A stretch of 64,000 nt of DNA from Burhinus oedicnemus. Its lineage: Eukaryota; Chordata; Aves; Charadriiformes; Burhinidae. The notes under the pieces were generated by a model, which did no database searches, had not been told where the DNA came from, and worked only from the letters and a program-made list of their open reading frames with translations. Within the stretch, counting starts at the first letter, position 1. Every line of letters starts with the position of its first letter. Below, in pieces: positions 49,053 through 61,062 of the stretch. The DNA lies in NCBI GenBank assembly GCA_008921705.1, contig VFFE01007583.1, positions 2,303,052-2,367,051 on the forward strand, written 5' to 3'. Made by a program: the position numbers and the translations under genes.

Positions 49053-52000
49053 TGTGTAGTCCTTGACCTCAAACTGGTCTGTGATACTAAAGAAAGGAAT
49101 ATTTCAGCTTGTTCTGTGCTGTCATATTAGTCTAAAGTTAAGTTGTTGATGAATAAGCAAAGCAGAACCTATTACTGGTGGAGAAAAAAACCAAATAACC
49201 TGTAAGATAGCACAGTATGACTCCTACCGTAGTAGAGCTCTTACTAGTTTCCCCCTTGGGAAGAGCTGTGATGAATCTTTCTAGCTTGATATCCACAGTG
49301 AATAGTATGTGTACTTCCCTAGTTAATCTACCTTCTTGCCTCTGAAAACATACTCTCCTCCACCCAGATCATTGTGCAGGTCTCCTAGAACAAAAATAAG
49401 AGATAAAATACACTGTGGATATTACCCTCATGTCTGCTTAATTTATTTCCTTTTCCAAAGGGAAAAAAGTTAGTATTTGATCAATTCTGTGCCAAACTGT
49501 CTTTTAAAAATGTGAAGTTTTGTCCATCTCAGAGGTCAGAGCCATATGACCTCTCATTTCTAGGAATCCATCCTTTGATGCACAAAAATCTCTGGCCAAG
49601 ATTTTCACAATGGGCTATGTTTTATAGTTCCCATCTCAAAGCACATTAAATGGTCTGATTTCAGAAAATGCTGATAAAACTCTGTTTAAAAGAGACTTCA
49701 GAATCACTAGTTGCTATGATCACATTGACCCCCACCAATAGTTTCCAGTCTCCTCCCAAAGTATTGAAAATAGGTATTGGCACCTAGCTTAGCAAATTCA
49801 GTTACTATGGATTTTTTTCCTTCTCATCTGGTAACTGAATGTATAAAATCTTGCCTATTTGAAATGTTATCTGAAGTATTATGTGCATTGCAAACCTAAA
49901 GTAGCTACTGTTCTGATCTTAATTTTCAACTAAGGAAGTAACAGGAGGAATTCTGGTTAATTTAACACAGGACAGAAGCACAGAAAATTGTGGGTTTCCA
50001 TGGTGAAAAGCCTGGGTCATACAGCTGGTTAATAGCACAAAACTTGTATTTTTAGAGATTCTTTAATCACTGTGGTTTCAACATGTGCAAAAATGCTTCT
50101 AATTTTACTAAGAAATAGCTCTTATCCATGCTTTAGGAAAAAAATTATAATAGTCTACGACAGAAATCTAGGGCCCTTTCTAATAATTTGTTTTTAAAAA
50201 AAAGTAATTTCAAAGTGATTTAAAACACCCACAGACCAAGGAAACTCAGAGACATAGTTTCCCGTCTCCCCTTGTGATTATCTGGGCTTGATTTTGCCAC
50301 CTTTGTTCATTCAGTGCAGCGTGAACCTCATTTGGTGAACTGAGCCATTGACTGGGACTAACCATTGGCCATTATTTTCTATTAAAAATTAGTAGCGTTT
50401 AAAATAACAATCCATAAGTCCCAGGGACATATTTGTAATGAGATGCGAATCTCAATAAGCTGGTTTCTGGTGAAGGATAGAAGAGTGATTCGCTCTAAGA
50501 ATAAATGAAATACTGTTTTGTTCTGTTCTTCCACACTCCTTTCATTGTGGTTTTATCTTCATCTGTGTGAACTTTATCAGAAAGATGCAAACAATATGTG
50601 GTCTATTAATAAAAAACATGAAGAAATCAGTTTCTGTAAGCATTATCACATTAACTGGAAGTCACCATTTTTTTTTTTCTCCTTTTTAAATTTTGTGTTT
50701 ACAAGGTAAAGTTTTGAAAAACTTGCATACCTGTCTGAGATTGGGGAAACAGCAATGGAAGAAATGAGGTCTGGCTTAACTACACCTAGTTGAGAATTTT
50801 AAAAACTGAATTTATTTTTGTCAGAAAGTGCTAATTTGAGGAAATCCATGTCATTTTTTAGATCTGTTTCACCAATTTATGTTAAGTGTGGAGAGAAAAA
50901 AGTTTTTGGAAACCTCACTGATTTGTTGTAAGCTTACCTAAAACACTGTTGAAGCTCTTAAATTTTCAGATTGGAATTTCCAGAGCAATTTGCCATGTAG
51001 CTTATTTCTGAAGCTTCCCAGGCTTTTTACAACAAAATCAGTCCTTCTCTCAGAACAAATATTTAATTTACATCCTCACTAAAAGCTATGATTGCGTGAC
51101 TCAATAATCTCAGTAATATCATAACTGGACCGATGAACAGGAACTAGGGTTGTTAATTCCTGTCCTTTTTAATCAATCTTCTAATTGAATTACCTTTTTT
51201 TTTTTTAGTTCAAACCAGTCAAATAACAGGTGTTATTCTTTCTGTCTTAATTTATTTCAGCCTGTCCAAAACAGAGTTAAGACTGGTTTTATTCAGCAAA
51301 TGTGACTTCTAAAGGTGCATTTGCAGTATAAAATTTATACTTAAAAGCTGAGATTCCAGGCACATGACACTCAGAAATTTAAAATTACTGACATGCTACT
51401 GATTTGTAAATTAGTACTTGTAAATGGCTCAAATACAATCTTTGTGGTTCAATACAACTCTTAAATTGCCTATTTGCAGAGGATAAACACTAGCTATTCA
51501 AAGAGAATATTGGTTATAACTCTTAGATATGTCTCTTGGAAGTCTGCTGTCCTATAACATTTATTTAACAAAGAGAAAAGGATGCTTGCATGTGTCCTTT
51601 AAAAATCAGCGGTTTGTGCTCTGATAATTGCTAAGCACCTCTAAGTAGGTCAAAGACTATGCTCTTGAAAAGGTTTAAATTGCTGCTTACCACTTAGAAC
51701 TAAAAATGCAATTAGGCCAAGCCATGTTTTTGAACAATCAAAGAAAATACTGTTACTTAGAAAAAGGTTTAAAGCAAAAGTAAATTAAATACAGGAATGA
51801 AGCTGATTGTCATTGTTAGCTTTGCTTCTTCTGTGGGGTTTATTTTGCCTCAGAGTGAGGAAAAATATCTGCACATTTTGCATGCCTCCTTTTAGCCTGT
51901 GTTTGCCCGTGTGTGCAAGTGTGCATTCAGTCTCAGATGCTGATACAGCCATACTCATTGCATGTGCCAGCATGTGTGCACTAATAGTATACTAAAAGGC

Positions 52001-53649
52001 AAGAGTCTGATGTAGGCAAACTTTTTCCCTTTCTTCCCCTCATGAAATCCTTTCCCATTTCATAATCAACAACTACCATGACTGACAAGCCCGTTCTCAT
52101 CTCCCAGAGAATAATTACTCCTTGACATTATTCTTCCCTCAACAGCTTTTACAAATCTGAATATAGTTATTATCTCCCAAACAGTGTTTATGTCAATTTT
52201 TACATTTATTTAAAAAAAAAAAAAAAGAAAAACGGCAGATTGATGGGAAGTTTCCACCCAAATAGCCTTCTACTTTTGTGAAAAGATGGCTACTAAAAGC
52301 TTAAAACACTTGGTTTGCAACTTGACTAGTGAAAATTCAATTGATATATCTTTCAAGACCTTGGAGATGAATTTCCAACTAAACTGAACCTGAGTTTTAA
52401 GCATTTTTTCTCAAGGAAAATACACGTTTTTGCCATTCATCATTGCTTTCCTTATCTGTGCTGTAGAAGTTACACTTTTCTGCCCAGCAATGTCTGGGAG
52501 AAGTTTATCTGACCTTACATTAGACATCTAAGTTTGAGATTAGGTTTAGGTTTGTTGTATAGCAAGTGGATGTGAAGGGCAGGTTACCTCATCACAGGGT
52601 AGTTTTCTATAGCAAAACATCATGTGGAGATCTCTCTTTCTTTTCAAATACCAAAGGCAGCCAGGGAAGACTAGCTTTTAGTTAAACACCTACGGCACCT
52701 GTGTTAGAGAAGGTAAATCCCACTCTACATCTGGAAGAGTCTGTCCCTTTCTGTTAAGCCCATTATCAAGGACAAACATGACAGAGTAATTTCAACACCA
52801 TAGATTTATTGATGGTATAGCTTCTTCCCCTCAGATTTCTCTCTTACTGTCTTAATTAAAAACTCAATAGCTGGTTCTCTTTGACTCCAACTGTACGGAC
52901 CCTTTTGGACTTAAAAGTTTAACAAATTCCACTGGTGTCAAAATATGAAATTTGTCATTTAGAATAGTTTTATGCTATAGATTTTTCTTCTCTCTGCTTT
53001 GAAGAACGCAAAACAAGATAGATATGTTAAACACTAAAACCCTCAATATAAAAACAGTACAAATAAGAAAAAGTGTTTGAATGCTTTGTGGTGATTAGGA
53101 AAAAAGACATGTATGACTACCTGGATAAGGAATGTGTTTGTAGAGAATATAGACTTCTTTTGAGTTCCCCTGGGCTATTTCTTTATTTCTATATTTCTTA
53201 AACCTGCATTCATAGTTGCTCTAAAATAATAATTGTAACACTAAGCTTGGCTGGCATGTTTCCAAAACAAAAACTCCCTGGACTTAAATGGTTTTGGGAC
53301 CACACTATAGAACGTTGTCATGAAAGGAACAGAAAATCATCTGTGGTGACTCACAGTCACTTCAATGTTTAAGGTTTTTTCTTTAAAAAACAAACTAAAA
53401 CCATGTTAGTGATTATAGTATACCTTTCCAAAATGCAATGAGGGAAAAAAAAAAAAAGCAGAGGATTCAAAGATAATTACCCTGTAAGAACAATGTTAAA
53501 ATTATCCTGTTACATCACCATGTTTTTGTCATTCCATTAGCTGACTTTGTTAGGACCTTTACAGGGTCTGCTTTGAGAACCCATTAACATTGAGCATATC
53601 TTCTAAAAAAGACATTTTGCAGTTGTCTTTGTGACTGTATAGAGCTCAA
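49053..53649. other. Non-coding AT-rich stretch
   Basis: No gene recognised; frames do not exceed 63 codons. There is a run of A15 near 52210 and A-rich tract near 53445. Possible old hairpin-repeat remnants occur near 49588-49680 (GGCCAAGATTTTCACAATGG) and at 50283-50370. Otherwise nothing supported. Confidence 0.5.
50283..50370 (+). repeat. Possible ancient amniote palindromic repeat
   Basis: GGGCTTGATTTTGCCACCTT, then TGTTCATTCAGTGCAGCG and later GAGCCATTGACTGGGACTA. This order resembles, from memory, a sauropsid palindromic repeat with a CCATTGA...TGGGACTA core and a GGGCTTGATTCTGC end. The second arm is not clear here. Tentative. Confidence 0.25.
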
Positions 53650-53652
53650 TGA

Positions 53653-54424
53653 CTGCGAAGGCAAGGTCGAGTGCTTATGGGTAAGGATGAGGGGGAAGGC
53701 CAACAAGGCAGATATCCTGTTGGGAGTCTGTTACAGATCACCCAATCAGGATGAAGCAACAGACAAAGCATTCTACAAGCGGCTGACAGAAATCTCACAA
53801 TCCCCAGTCCTTGTCCTAGTGGGGGACTTCAATTTAGCAGACATCTGCTAGAAATACAACACAGCAGAGAAGAAACAGTCTAGGTGATACCTGGAGTATG
53901 TGGAAGATAACTTCCTGACACAACTGGTAAGTGAGCCTACCAGCGGAGGTGCCTCCCTAGACCTGCTGCTCACAAATAGAGAAGATCTGGTGGGTGATGT
54001 GGTGGTCGGAGGCTGTCTTGGGCTTAGCAACCATGAAAAGATAGAGTTCTTGATTCTTGGTGAAGTAAGGAAGGTGGTCAGCAAAACCACTACCATGGAC
54101 TTCCTGAAGGCAGACTTCAGCCTGTTCAGGACACTTGTTGAGAGAGTCCCTTGGGAGAGAGTTCTGAAGGGCAAAGGGGTCCAGGAAGGCTGCACATTCT
54201 TCAGGAAGGAAGTCTTAGAGGTGCAGGAGCAGACTGTCCCCACGTGTTGTAAAATAAACCAAGGGGGAAGACGACCGGCCTGGCTGAACAGGGAGCTTTT
54301 GCTGGGACTTAGGGAAAAAAGGAGAGTTTACCACCTTTGGAAGAAGGGGCAGGCAAATCAAGAAGAGTATAGGGATCCAGATAGGTCATGCAGAAAAACA
54401 TCAGGAAGGCAAAAGAACAGCTAG
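53653..54424 (+). pseudogene. CR1-B ORF2 fragment: endonuclease and linker
   Basis: The frame is open from about 53653 (CEGKVECLWVRMRGKANKA, then DILLGVCYRSPNQDE) to the conserved GDFNLADIC. The next codon, Trp in CR1 relatives (and in copy A), is TAG at 53849-53851. After it comes DNFLTQLVSEPTSGGASLDL. The catalytic Ser-Asp-His reads Ser-Asn-His, with AAC at 54029-54031, which would abolish the acid-base pair. The linker includes GGRRPAWLNRELLLGLREKR and HLWKKGQANQEEYRD. The frame moves near 54400 to that of the next segment, which overlaps from 54388. In the working element this domain made the target-site nick. Confidence 0.92.
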
Positions 54425-54678
54425 AACTTAATCTGGCAACTGTCGTAAGAGATAATAAAAAAGGTTTTTACAGATACATTGACAACAAAAAGAGAGTCAG
54501 GGAGAATCTCCACCGCTTATTTGATGCGGAGGGAAAGATTGTCAACAAGGATGAGGAGAAGGCTGAGGTACTTAATGCCTTCTTTGCCTCAGTCTTTAAT
54601 AGTAAGACCAGTCATCCTCAGGGTATTCAATCCCTGAGCTTGAAGACAGGGATGAAGAACAGAATAAACCCCCCATAA
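54388..54678 (+). pseudogene. CR1-B ORF2 fragment: endonuclease-RT linker
   Basis: A 96-codon segment in a new frame: [20 protein letters not shown], then [14 protein letters not shown] and [18 protein letters not shown]. These are the CR1 blocks between endonuclease and RT fingers. It ends RINPP followed by TAA, because the frame shifts again; the true continuation ([24 protein letters not shown]) resumes out of frame and leads into the next segment. Confidence 0.88.
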
Positions 54679-54758
54679 TCCAAGAGGAAGCAGTTAATGA
54701 CCTGCTACACCAACTGGACAGTCACAAGTCTACGGGCCTAGATGGGATCCACCTGAGA

Positions 54759-55949
54759 GTGCTGAGGGAGCTGGCGGAGGAGCTTGCCAAGCCACTCTCC
54801 ATCATTTATCAACAGTCTTGGTCAACGGGGGAGGTTCCAGATGACTGGAGGTTTGCCAACATGACACCCATCTACAGGAAGGGCCAGAAGGAGGATCCAG
54901 GCAACTACAGGCCTGTCAGCCTGACCTCAGTACCAGGAAAGATCATGGAAGAGATCATCCTGAGTGCACTCACGCAGCATGTGAAGGACAACCAGGGGAT
55001 CAGGCCCAGCCAGCATGGGTTCATGAAAGGCAGGTCCTGCTTGACCAACCTGATCTCCTTTTAAGACCAGGTGACCCACCTGGTGGATGAAAGAAAGGCT
55101 GTGGATGTTGTCTACTTGGACTTTAGTAAGGCCTTTGGCACAGTCTCCCACAGCACTCTGCTAGAGAAGCTGGCAGCCCCTGACTTAGACAGGTGTACTC
55201 TTCGCTGGGTTAAAAACTGTCTGGATGGCCAAGCCCAGAGAGTTGTGGTGAATGGCGTTAAATCCAGCTGGCAGCAGGTCTCAAGTGGTGTTCCTCAGGG
55301 CTCAGTTCTGGGGCCAGCCTTGTTTAATATCTTTATTGATGATCTGGACGAGGGGACTGAGTGCACCCTTAGTAAGTTTGCACATGACACCAAATTAAGC
55401 GGGCATGTTGATGTGCTTGAGGGTAGGAAGGCTCTGCAGAGGGATCTGGACAGACTGGATGGATGGGCTGAAGCCAACTGCATGAGGTTTAACAAGGCCA
55501 AGTGCCGGGTCCTGCACTGCAGTCACAACAACCCCAGGCAACGCTACAGGCTTGGGGAGGAGTGGCTGGAAAGCTGCCTGGCAGAAAAGGATCTGGAGGT
55601 CCTGGTGGACAGCTGGCTAAACATGAGCCAGCAGTGTGCCCAGCTAGCCAAGAAGGCCAACGGCATCTTGGCCTGTATCAAGAATAGTGTGGCCAGCAGG
55701 AGTAGGGAAGTGATCGTGCCCCTGTACTCAGCGCTGGTGAGGCCGCACCTCAAATACTGTGTTCAGTTTTGGGTGCCACAGTGTAGGGGGGACATTGAGG
55801 TGCTGGAGCATGTCCACAGAAGGGCAACAAAGTTGGTGAGGGGTCTGGAGAACATGTCTTATGAAGGGCGACTGAAGGAATTAGGATTGTTTAGTCTGGA
55901 GAAGAGAAGGCTGAGGGGAGACCTTATTGCTCTCTACAACTTGTTGTAG
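54759..55949 (+). pseudogene. CR1-B ORF2 fragment: reverse transcriptase with mutated catalytic motif
   Basis: A single frame covers most of the RT, broken once by TAA at 55062-55064 in the block after SCLTNLISF. Order of motifs: LRELAEELAKPLS, DDWRFANMTPIYRKGQKEDP, GNYRPVSLTSVPGKIMEE, SQHGFMKGRSCLTNLI, motif [10 protein letters not shown] (Asp at 55119-55121), motif [21 protein letters not shown] and motif C. Motif C reads KFAHDTK instead of KFADDTK: CAT at 55383-55385 replaces the first catalytic Asp. The 292-codon 3' part is otherwise intact through [18 protein letters not shown] and [19 protein letters not shown] frameshift near 55945 separates the C-terminus. Confidence 0.93.
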
Positions 55950-56169
55950 TGAGATGGGAGCTGGTCTCTTCTCCCAAGTAACTAGTGATAGGACAAGAGG
56001 AAATGGGTTCATGTTGCTCCAGGGGAGGTTTAGGCTAGACATTAGGAAAAATTTTTTCACTGAAAGAGTTCTCAAACATTGGAAGAGGCTGCCCAGGGAG
56101 GTGGTTGTGTCACCATCCTTAGATGTGTTTAAAAGTCGTGTAGATGTGGTGCTTAGAGACATGGTTTAG
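55927..56169 (+). pseudogene. CR1-B ORF2 fragment: C-terminal end
   Basis: The last 80 or so codons, in a third frame: [60 protein letters not shown] and RDMV, ending in the TAG of GGTTTAGTGG. The first residues in this frame ([10 protein letters not shown]) overlap the previous segment and are not native. The order and termination agree with the 33.4 kb CR1 fragment. Confidence 0.9.
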
Positions 56170-56238
56170 TGGCAGACCTGGTAGAGTAGGGTCAATGGTT
56201 GGACTAGATGATCTTAAAGGTCTTTTCCAACCTAAATG

Positions 56239-56254
56239 ATTCAATGATTCTATG
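56239..56254 (+). repeat. CR1-B 3' terminal octamers
   Basis: ATTCAATG at 56239-56246 and ATTCTATG at 56247-56254. The first differs from the ATTCTRTG consensus at one position. They mark the 3' edge of copy B. Confidence 0.92.
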
Positions 56255-59200
56255 AAAAAAAAAGGCGAAAAAGAAAGGCAAAAAAAAATAAGCCAAAACC
56301 ACTCTCATCGCTGCATCTCTCCTTACATTGTACTATTGTTTTATCAGGAGGAAGACAAGCAATTCCACAGATTCTTTCATTCCCCTCCCACACCAGTTTG
56401 CCCCTTTTGCCCTCAGTCATCTATCTGCTCTGTCCATGCCCTTCCTTTGTAGTATTCAAATATTCCCTTATTCCCAAATTACTTTCCGTGTGTATTTTCC
56501 TTCCAATTACACATCCACTTTTTGTCAATGTCTCTCTTGTGTCCCGTTTACTTACCTTGAAATCTCACTGCCTTTATATCTCTTGTCCTCCATCCATTCT
56601 TTTTAGATTAAGATGCTTATTTGATAGCCTATAAAATTATCACACTCCAATAAGTCAATCCTTAGTCCTGATAACAAGATTCTTTCCTCTCTCAACAAGA
56701 ATTACAAGAAAAAGTAAATATCTCCCATCCTGGTGGACTAAACAATCAAATTTCTCTGATTGCCAAAGCTCCCTGGCTCTTAAAATCTTCTTTCATGCTG
56801 CTTGCTGCTTGTTTCTCTGACTGACTCAGACATCAAATCCAACAGTTCACAGTACCAGGCTAGGCATGAAGAATGCTCAGTCTGCTTGTTATGTTCCTCC
56901 CTGTGAAACGGCTGGCATGTCTCTCATCTGGGTGGTATTTACTGGGGTAGACCATCCTGCGACAGTCCTAGCTATTAGACAGTAGGCCCGAAGGTGGCTG
57001 GATTAAACTAGACAGTCCACCAAGGTGTAGGTTTCTTACCTGAGTGGCAATATCATGCATAAAAAGCCAATCCAAAACATCTCATACTAAAAGAACCATT
57101 TTTTGTTCCAGCCGCTTTAGAGGTGGATAATTGATCATGGTGGATCAATTCTTTCTGATACTTCCCTAGGAGGAATATATATGAATACATATATTCACCT
57201 AGGACATTCAGCAGCTCTGACACAGATATGTGATTGACTTGTTTAATGGGTCCTTTGTCAAGCATCTGCACTAAGCCTTTTTTACTTTGGACTGTAAAAC
57301 CTCAATAAAATGTCTGCAGCATTTTTCTAGGTTTTATAAGTATGTATTGAAAAGCTCTGCTAAAACCAGTAAAAATGTCTCTCCATGGAAGTACACTAAT
57401 TATTATGGGCAATATTAGGAAAGGATTTACCACCAGGTTTAAATGAACAACTGATTGACAGTGGAATATGTTGGATTGTTCTGAAAGCATAATTAGAGAA
57501 AGCTCACTCTCATAGCTATTAGTGTTATTTTTAAACCTGCCAAATATAGACCAGAAGTCAAATGAAAATATCTTTAAAGGCTTATGATCATTCACGCAAG
57601 TCTGAAAGGTATTTGGGAATTCTTAGTCAGGACATCTCAAATATCTTTGCCACGGGACTTTAAAATCACAGTACTGATGAAATGTCACTTCAGAAAACAC
57701 TTGAGTGACATTTAATGTTTCCCTGGACTATCCTGCAAAGATTAGAGAGGAAACAGTTTTAGATTCTGAATCAATGTTATCACACCCAAACTCATACAAC
57801 ACAAAACAGAGGATATTACCCCAGTGGCCTACAGGTGAAGTACATTTCTGTAAGAAAACTTTTTGCAAATCTCCTGGAGTGTGTGTATTAAAAAGGTTAC
57901 AGGCTTCTCCCTGCTTGCTAAGGATTTATTTTTGAACACATAAGGTTTACCCCAGAAGGGAAATCTGATATTTTAGAAACATGTATACACTAGAATAAGC
58001 ATAATTTAAAAGTTGAACTGAAGGAAATCAAAGCTTTTCTGCTGAAGACAAAACACAGGAGAAAAACAAAAACAAAACCAAAAAAACTCAAAAACAAAAC
58101 CAACACCCCCACCCCCCAAAAAAAACCATCACAGGAAAAACCCCAATGAAACAAACTATTGTTGATATGCTTTTTAATACTTTTTAATATTTCCAGTCCC
58201 TTTGAATAAAATTTAAGGAGAAACAGCTACTCTGAAAAAAAAATATGTACTATGCAGATCAAAGTCAGGTCTGGTGTAACAAGCTCACTATCTGACAAGA
58301 GATGCGAGCTGCAAACATGAATACAGAAGCTAAGGAGATCTGGGGAAGATCTCTTTGGAACAGGCTGTCCGTAGTGTTTAGGTTCATTGAGAAATTAAGT
58401 GTCTGAGTTTAATTGGCTGTCTCTAATTTGTGGGGTTCACGTATTAGACAGTGTGTCCCATTCCTGGGATGCATATCCTACTGCTGAGATATGTATCCTG
58501 ATCACATCCCTCACAAACAGCAAGTGTTCTCCTATTACTCTGTACATGTATTGTTTGCTTTGAAAGGAAACTTGGATGGAGAGATAAGAAGGCAGCTGTG
58601 TTGGAGATTTTTAGGGAACAAGGAGTGTGAGAGATGCCTAGCAGAGAGTCACCTAGTTACGTCCAAAAGCTCAACATGTGCGTGATTACCACAAAAAAAA
58701 TCCCATATTCACTAATACTTGTTCAGCTACATGTAGTAAATCTGCTCTGGCAAGTATTCACAATCCCTTTTGTTTGCTTTCTGTGAATATTCAGGAGAAT
58801 AATGTTTGATGAAAGAGATAGTGTTCCAAATCCTTGTACAAATATGTATTTATGCCAGAAGTATTTACATGGGGATCTTGAAAGCTGAGATTTTTCACAT
58901 AACAATAGAATTAACCCCTATGCTTCCAAATCCTACAGAAAATGGAAAGAAACTGTTCTACCATACCATTCAGCTGTACTTTCCTCCTTAGTTTAGTACA
59001 TCATGTTAATAATCTTAAAAACAGTGACTTCAGCAAGGCTACTTACAATGTCAGAATTATCTATAAAGACAGAAGTTTCAGGAAGGGACAACCTATTGAC
59101 TAGAGGCAGGATTGTGATCCTGGGCTCCTGCTGTCACTTCACTTGTCTCCTGTAGCTCCTGCACCTCACCCTCCAGCCCCAGGCAGATGCGTCAGATACC

Positions 59201-60698
59201 CTGGGGCACTGCAAATCCCGTGAAGTGCCCATGGTTAGGACACTGAGTTGCACCCTTAGTTCAGGTCTCAGTTTCTTAGCAATAAGGAAGGAATATCAGG
59301 ATGATGAAAACCATCAGACTGTTTAGTGATTGCCTATTATGGTGGTGACACTCACGTAAGACATTGTAGGTAAAGTTCTGATGGCAAGGGTCTTTGTTCA
59401 CTGATAAAATCTTTCTGAAGAAAATCAGCTAACAACTGTAAAACCAGCAGTGTTTAAAACTCCATTACATTGCATACTGCTAATAAACGTGAAAATATCT
59501 TCAATAGAAGTGTATTTGTGCAGGAGTTTACAAGTTGTTTGGGAATACCATACTTTCAAAGATTTTATGAGTGTGAGAGATGTTTTCTTTGAGATTTTAA
59601 CTTTTACAGTCACGTAATGAGATTCATAACTGAGATTATTGTCCTTTAATATTGCCTGTTGTTGACAGTACGATATTCTTGATTTATTGTGTTTTTATTG
59701 AAGCAAATCCAGACAGAAGCATAGGGAATAAAACAGGATTTTATAAATCTAAAAATATTTTTAATAGGAAAAGGATTTTAAATGAATGTTATTTATGGAT
59801 TGTTTTTACTACAGTGATACATATAATAAAAATGATGCTACGTTCCAAAATTCACAATTCATACAGATTACAGAAATATCTTTTCATAACTCTTAATCTG
59901 AAGGATTATGGATGACCAGCTGTACAGATACTTATCTGCCCTCTACAGATAAGCAGAGGGATTGGAAAGGGATACAGTAGCAACTGTGACTGATATACTA
60001 AGTTTGATTTAACAGGACAGCATGCTCACATGTGTATGTGCACACAGTAGACAGAAAATCCCACATACCCTAGTGTTCCTCATACAGACAAAGATGACTA
60101 AAATTACATGCCATCATAATAAACCACTGTTGTTTAGGTAACAAAGCAGGTTAAACAAAGTGTTAGGAATCAATGGCTAATAAAACCTCTTCATGTATAT
60201 CACCAGGCAATTCCTGTCCATACCCCCTTAAAAATATCAATCTTAGAAAATAAGTATTCCAATAAACTACCCAGGAAAGGACTCATGTTAAAAATCTGTG
60301 CCAAAGGAGGACAATGCCTCATAGCGTTCCCTTTCTATGTGTGTAATCCACACATAAATGTAACCACAACTGCTGCAAATTGCAAGTCTTCTCTACCAAT
60401 AATTTAAGGGCTACACACATGACATTCAGCAATTCCACTGGGCAATAGTAAGTGAAGTAATTTCACAGTCTGGAAATTCCAGAAAATCACAAGTAAAACA
60501 TAATCTAACTTTATTAGCATTTTTATTCAATAGAGTTATCAACAAATTTTTTTGACAGTTAGAAATACCAAGAATTGACAACACTGTCTGAAATTTGGGG
60601 AAATGCATACAAAGAAGGGACCAAAGTCTGACACATAGGCATTATTATTTGACTGATAATCTTAGACACTTAACATTAGATTCCCCTCCACCCCTCCC
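56255..60698. other. Non-coding AT-rich stretch
   Basis: No gene recognised. A T/C-rich block at about 56310-56610 gives three overlapping open frames because it lacks stops, not because of protein-like composition. A slightly GC-richer patch at 59100-59260 has no clear identity. An A/C-rich tract at 58066-58145 is listed separately. Confidence 0.55.
58066..58145 (+). repeat. A/C-rich low-complexity tract
   Basis: Repeated ACAAAAACAAAACC-like units followed by CACCCCCACCCCCC and A8. It is a low-complexity region; the complementary G-runs are too few for a confident intramolecular quadruplex. Confidence 0.75.
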
Positions 60699-61062
60699 AA
60701 ATGGTCGAGGCTGGAATGGACCTCTGGAGGTCACCCAGTCCAACCACCCTGCTTAAGCAGGGCCACCTGGAGCAGGTTGCCCAGGACTATGTCCAGACAG
60801 CTTTCGAATATCTCCAAGGATGAAGACTCTACAACATTCCTGAGCAACCTGTGCTGGTGCTCAGTCACCCTTACACTGAAAAAGTGTTTTCTGATGTTCA
60901 GAGGAAACACGCTGTGTTTCAATTTGTGCCCATTACCTCTGGTACTGTCACTGGGAACCACCAAAAAGAGCCTGGCTCTGTCTTCTTTGCACCATCTCTT
61001 CAGGTATTTGTATAAAATGGAAAGACCCGCTCTGAGCCTTCTCTTCTCTAGGCTAGACAGGC
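60699..61062 (-). mobile_element. CR1 3' fragment, antisense
   Basis: On the plus strand it reads AATGGTCGAGGCTGGAATGG, CCTCTGGAGGTCACCCAGTC, CTGCTTAAGCAGGGCCACCT and CCCAGGACTATGTCCAGACA. It then passes into the complement of the ORF2 C-terminus and ends near GAGCCTTCTCTTCTCTAGGC. This is the complement of an older CR1 with the GAGCAGGG...TGGACT UTR type, different from copy B. The terminal octamers are lost (the sequence before 60699 is CCTCCACCCCTCCCAA). About 364 bp survive. Confidence 0.92.
60731..60964 (-). pseudogene. CR1 ORF2 C-terminal remnant in the antisense fragment
   Basis: The minus-strand frame reads [40 protein letters not shown] and RNVVESSSLEIFESCLDIVL, then runs past the usual ORF2 end. 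These match the [15 protein letters not shown]...[21 protein letters not shown] blocks of copy A. The Trp of EHW is replaced (EHQ). It is the last part of ORF2 only and has no start of its own. Confidence 0.88.

Larger units (their letters stand above)
53650..56254 (+). mobile_element. CR1 LINE copy B, 5'-truncated, non-functional
   Basis: A second long CR1. It begins in the endonuclease at about 53650 (CGAAGGCAAGGTCGAGTGCT) and runs through linker, RT and C-terminal region to the ORF2 stop TAG at 56167-56169. The TTAGTGG-type UTR follows (GGTTGGACTAGATGATCTTA, TTTTCCAACCTAAATG), with octamers ATTCAATG and ATTCTATG. Compared with copy A the protein is clearly the same family but a different subfamily: the UTR and many blocks differ. 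The lesions are an amber at 53849-53851, a frameshift near 54400, a frameshift between 54660 and 54759, an ochre at 55062-55064 and a frameshift near 55945. A short purine-rich tract (AAAAAAAAAGGCG...) abuts the 3' end. Confidence 0.96.

Noticed and set aside
56252..56634. Three overlapping plus-strand frames
   Set aside because: Caused by a T/C-rich region lacking stop codons; hydrophobic composition results from the base bias.
58108..58145. G-quadruplex on the minus strand
   Set aside because: Only two long G-runs sit close together, with a third further away; it does not meet the usual four-run pattern.
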